Positions 4,414 through 6,408 of a stretch of DNA of 6,408 nucleotides are shown one piece after another. The notes under the pieces were generated by a model. It was not told the origin of the DNA and ran no database searches. It saw nothing but the letters and a program-made list of their open reading frames with translations. Where the stretch lies: contig DASRIS010000169.1 of assembly GCA_035649895.1 (NCBI GenBank), positions 1-6,408 of the forward strand, written 5' to 3'. The stretch's first letter is position 1. Each line of letters begins with the position of its first letter. The translations under genes and the position numbers were made by a program. The stretch is from DASSUC01 sp035649895 (GTDB lineage Bacteria > Actinomycetota > Actinomycetes > Mycobacteriales > Micromonosporaceae).

Positions 4414-6408
4414 CTACGCGGCCGCCGTACGGACCAGGGTGCGGATCTGGCGCAGCAGTACGGAGAGCGCGGCGAGGTCGGCCCGGGACTCGTCGAACTC
4501 GCCTATCGCGTTGCGGGTGCGCGCGATGACGGACGCGTTGAGCTGCTCCCACTCGGCGACCCGGTCCTCCGGCGGGTCCCCCTCCGACGTGGAGGAGAGC
4601 ACCTCGGAGGTGAGCGCGGCCAGCGCGGCGTAGAGGTCGTAGCGCAGCGCCATCCGGGCCTGGGTCTGCCAGCGGTCCTCCCGGGGCAGCGCCGAGATCT
4701 TCGACAGCAGGTCGTCGACCCGGAACTGGTCCGACAGGACAAAGTAGACCCCGGCCACCTCCATCAGGTCCCGGCCGGTGGACTGCGCCGCCTCGATGAT
4801 GTCCACCAGGCCGAAGCTGTAGACCAGCCGGGTCGCCCAGTCCGCCAGCTCCTGCGGGATCCCCCGCCGGGTCAGGTCCGCCGCGTGGGCGCGCAGGGCC
4901 TCGCGCTCCCGCCCGTGGAACAGGTTGCCCAGCTCCGGCAGCAGCCGGGCCACGCCGGGCCGCAGCCGCGCGATCTCGCCCTCGACGTCGAGCGGGGAGC
5001 GCCGGTTCTGCACCAGCCACCGCACCGCGCGGTCCACCAGCCGCCGCGACTCCAGGTAGACCACGGTCTGCGCCGCGGTGTCCACCTTGTTGTCCAGCGC
5101 CTGGACCGCAAGCCACAGCTCGCCCAGGCCGAACACCTCACGGACGATCACGTACGCCCGCAGCACGTCCTCGGGCGTGGCTCCGGTCTCCTCCACGGTG
5201 CGGTAGATGAACGACGTGCCGCCCCGGTTGACCGCCTCGTTCACCAGCGAGGTGGTGACGATCTGGCGGCGCAGCGGGTGCTCGGACATGCGGTCGGCGA
5301 ACCGCTCGCGCAGCGGGGTGGGGAAGTAGTCCGCCAGCACCTCACGCGTCCACGCCTCGTCCGGCAGCGACGAGGAGACGATCTCGTCCTCCAGCACGAT
5401 CTTCACGTACGCCAGCAGCACCGCGAACTCCGGCGAGGTCAGCCCGGTGCCGGCCTCGCCGCGCACGGCCAGCTCCTCGTCGCCGGGCAGGGCCTCGAGC
5501 GTACGGTTCAGCCGGCCGGCCCGCTCCAGGTCGGTGATCATGCGCCGGTGCACCGGCAGCAGCGGCCGGGCCTGCGACCGGGCGTTGCCGAGTGCGCGGG
5601 CCTGGTCGTAGTTGTCCTGCAGCACCAGGTCGGCGACCTCGTCGGTCATCGCCACCAGCAGCTCGTCCCGCTCGGCCATGGTCAGCTCACCGGCCGACAC
5701 CGCGTCGCCGACCAGGATCTTGATGTTCACCTCGTGGTCGGAGGTGTCGACACCGGCGGAGTTGTCGATGAAGTCGGTGCAGATGTGCCCGCCCGCCATC
5801 GCGTACTCGATCCGGCCCCGCTGGGTGAGCCCGAGGTTGCCGCCCTCGCCGACGACCCGGCAGCGCAGCTGGGTGCCGTTGACCCGGATGCCGTCGTTGG
5901 CCTTGTCCCCCACGTCAACGTGCGACTCGGTGGCCGCCTTCACGTAGGTGCCGATGCCACCGTTCCAGAGCAGGTCCACCGGGGCCTGGAGGATCGCCTT
6001 CATCAGCTCCTGCGGGGACAGGCAGGTGAGGGTGGCATCGGTGATGCCGAGCGCCTCTCGCGCCTGCGGCGAGATCGGCACCGACTTGGCGGTGCGCGGC
6101 CACACCCCGCCCCCGGCCGAGACCAGCTCCCGGTCGTACTCGTCCCAGCCGCTGCGCGGCAGCTCGAACAGGCGCCTGCGCTCGGCGAAGGAGGCCGCGG
6201 CGTCCGGGGTCGGGTCCAGGAAGACGTGCCGGTGGTCGAACGCGGCAACCAGCCGGATGTGCTCGCTGAGCAGCATGCCGTTGCCGAACACGTCGCCGGA
6301 CATGTCGCCGATGCCGACCACGGTGAAGTCCTGGGTCTGGGTGTCCACGCCCAGCTCGCGGAAGTGCCGCTTGACCGACTCCCAGGCGCCGCGCGCGGTG
6401 ATGCCCAT
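4414..6408 (-). CDS. gdh: NAD-specific glutamate dehydrogenase, 180-kDa class, C-terminal part (5' end outside window)
   Basis: The enzyme oxidises L-glutamate to 2-oxoglutarate and ammonium with NAD+, linking nitrogen and carbon metabolism in the cytoplasm. Only the last 664 codons are present. Full-length family members are about 1600 aa with N-terminal ACT/PAS-like regulatory modules, which must lie beyond the right edge. Visible catalytic-domain motifs (numbered from the edge) are GITARGAW (2-9), VGIGDMSGDVFGNG (31-44), NGGIGTY (149-155), VGEGGNLGLTQRGRIEYA (186-203) and DFIDNSAGVDTSDHEVN (212-228). These cover the dinucleotide-binding and family-specific core. Residues from about 240 to the end form the long helical C-terminal domain typical of this class. 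The ATG at the very edge is internal: GITARGAW is mid-protein in homologues. The frame is intact to its TAG stop, with no sign of decay. The ROK gene follows on the same strand after 133 bp and is probably a separate unit. Confidence 0.96.
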   Translation of the reverse strand: MGITARGAWESVKRHFRELGVDTQTQDFTVVGIGDMSGDVFGNGMLLSEHIRLVAAFDHRHVFLDPTPDAAASFAERRRLFELPRSGWDEYDRELVSAGGGVWPRTAKSVPISPQAREALGITDATLTCLSPQELMKAILQAPVDLLWNGGIGTYVKAATESHVDVGDKANDGIRVNGTQLRCRVVGEGGNLGLTQRGRIEYAMAGGHICTDFIDNSAGVDTSDHEVNIKILVGDAVSAGELTMAERDELLVAMTDEVADLVLQDNYDQARALGNARSQARPLLPVHRRMITDLERAGRLNRTLEALPGDEELAVRGEAGTGLTSPEFAVLLAYVKIVLEDEIVSSSLPDEAWTREVLADYFPTPLRERFADRMSEHPLRRQIVTTSLVNEAVNRGGTSFIYRTVEETGATPEDVLRAYVIVREVFGLGELWLAVQALDNKVDTAAQTVVYLESRRLVDRAVRWLVQNRRSPLDVEGEIARLRPGVARLLPELGNLFHGREREALRAHAADLTRRGIPQELADWATRLVYSFGLVDIIEAAQSTGRDLMEVAGVYFVLSDQFRVDDLLSKISALPREDRWQTQARMALRYDLYAALAALTSEVLSSTSEGDPPEDRVAEWEQLNASVIARTRNAIGEFDESRADLAALSVLLRQIRTLVRTAAA

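Noticed and set aside
6406..6408. ATG at the right edge as the start of the glutamate dehydrogenase gene
   Set aside because: The following GITARGAW motif is in the middle of the protein in this family, so the codon is an internal Met and the gene is cut by the window edge.

Overview
The window reads as chromosomal DNA of a high-GC actinobacterium. The evidence is very high G+C, strong third-position GC bias, GTG/TTG start codons and a large NAD-dependent glutamate dehydrogenase of the actinobacterial/proteobacterial 180-kDa class. The style of the proteins (ROK regulator, ABC-2 exporter pair, lone YlmA/PhrA-like ATPase) suggests Micromonosporaceae, perhaps Micromonospora or a relative. That placement is inferred from gene style and was not tested by any search.

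Layout, left to right. Positions 2-109 hold about three copies of a 36-bp tandem repeat that runs into the 3' end of a minus-strand gene for a stand-alone ABC ATPase (89-931, COG1119/YlmA-PhrA type). A 53-bp divergent promoter region (932-984) carries a 19-bp-spaced direct repeat and separates it from a plus-strand ABC-2 exporter pair: ATPase (985-2079) and six-helix permease (2076-3095), overlapping by 4 bp. The permease converges on a minus-strand ROK-family regulator (3105-4280). The 9-bp gap and both stop codons lie inside one near-perfect palindrome that probably terminates transcription from both sides. Upstream of the ROK gene is a 133-bp gap (4281-4413) with a candidate operator and two hairpins. 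Beyond it is the 3' portion of the glutamate dehydrogenase gene (4414-6408, minus strand), whose 5' part lies outside the window.

Functionally these are probably three or four independent units rather than one system. The exporter pair should move an unknown substrate out of the cell or remodel an envelope component. The ROK protein probably acts as a ligand-responsive DNA-binding regulator and lacks the features needed for sugar phosphorylation. The dehydrogenase converts glutamate to 2-oxoglutarate. No transposase, integrase, CRISPR array, tRNA, rRNA, toxin or defence gene is visible. I see no convincing new multi-gene system. The most unusual items are the stop-codon-containing palindrome, the repeat at the left edge, the repeat pair in the divergent promoter, and the degenerate ROK active site.
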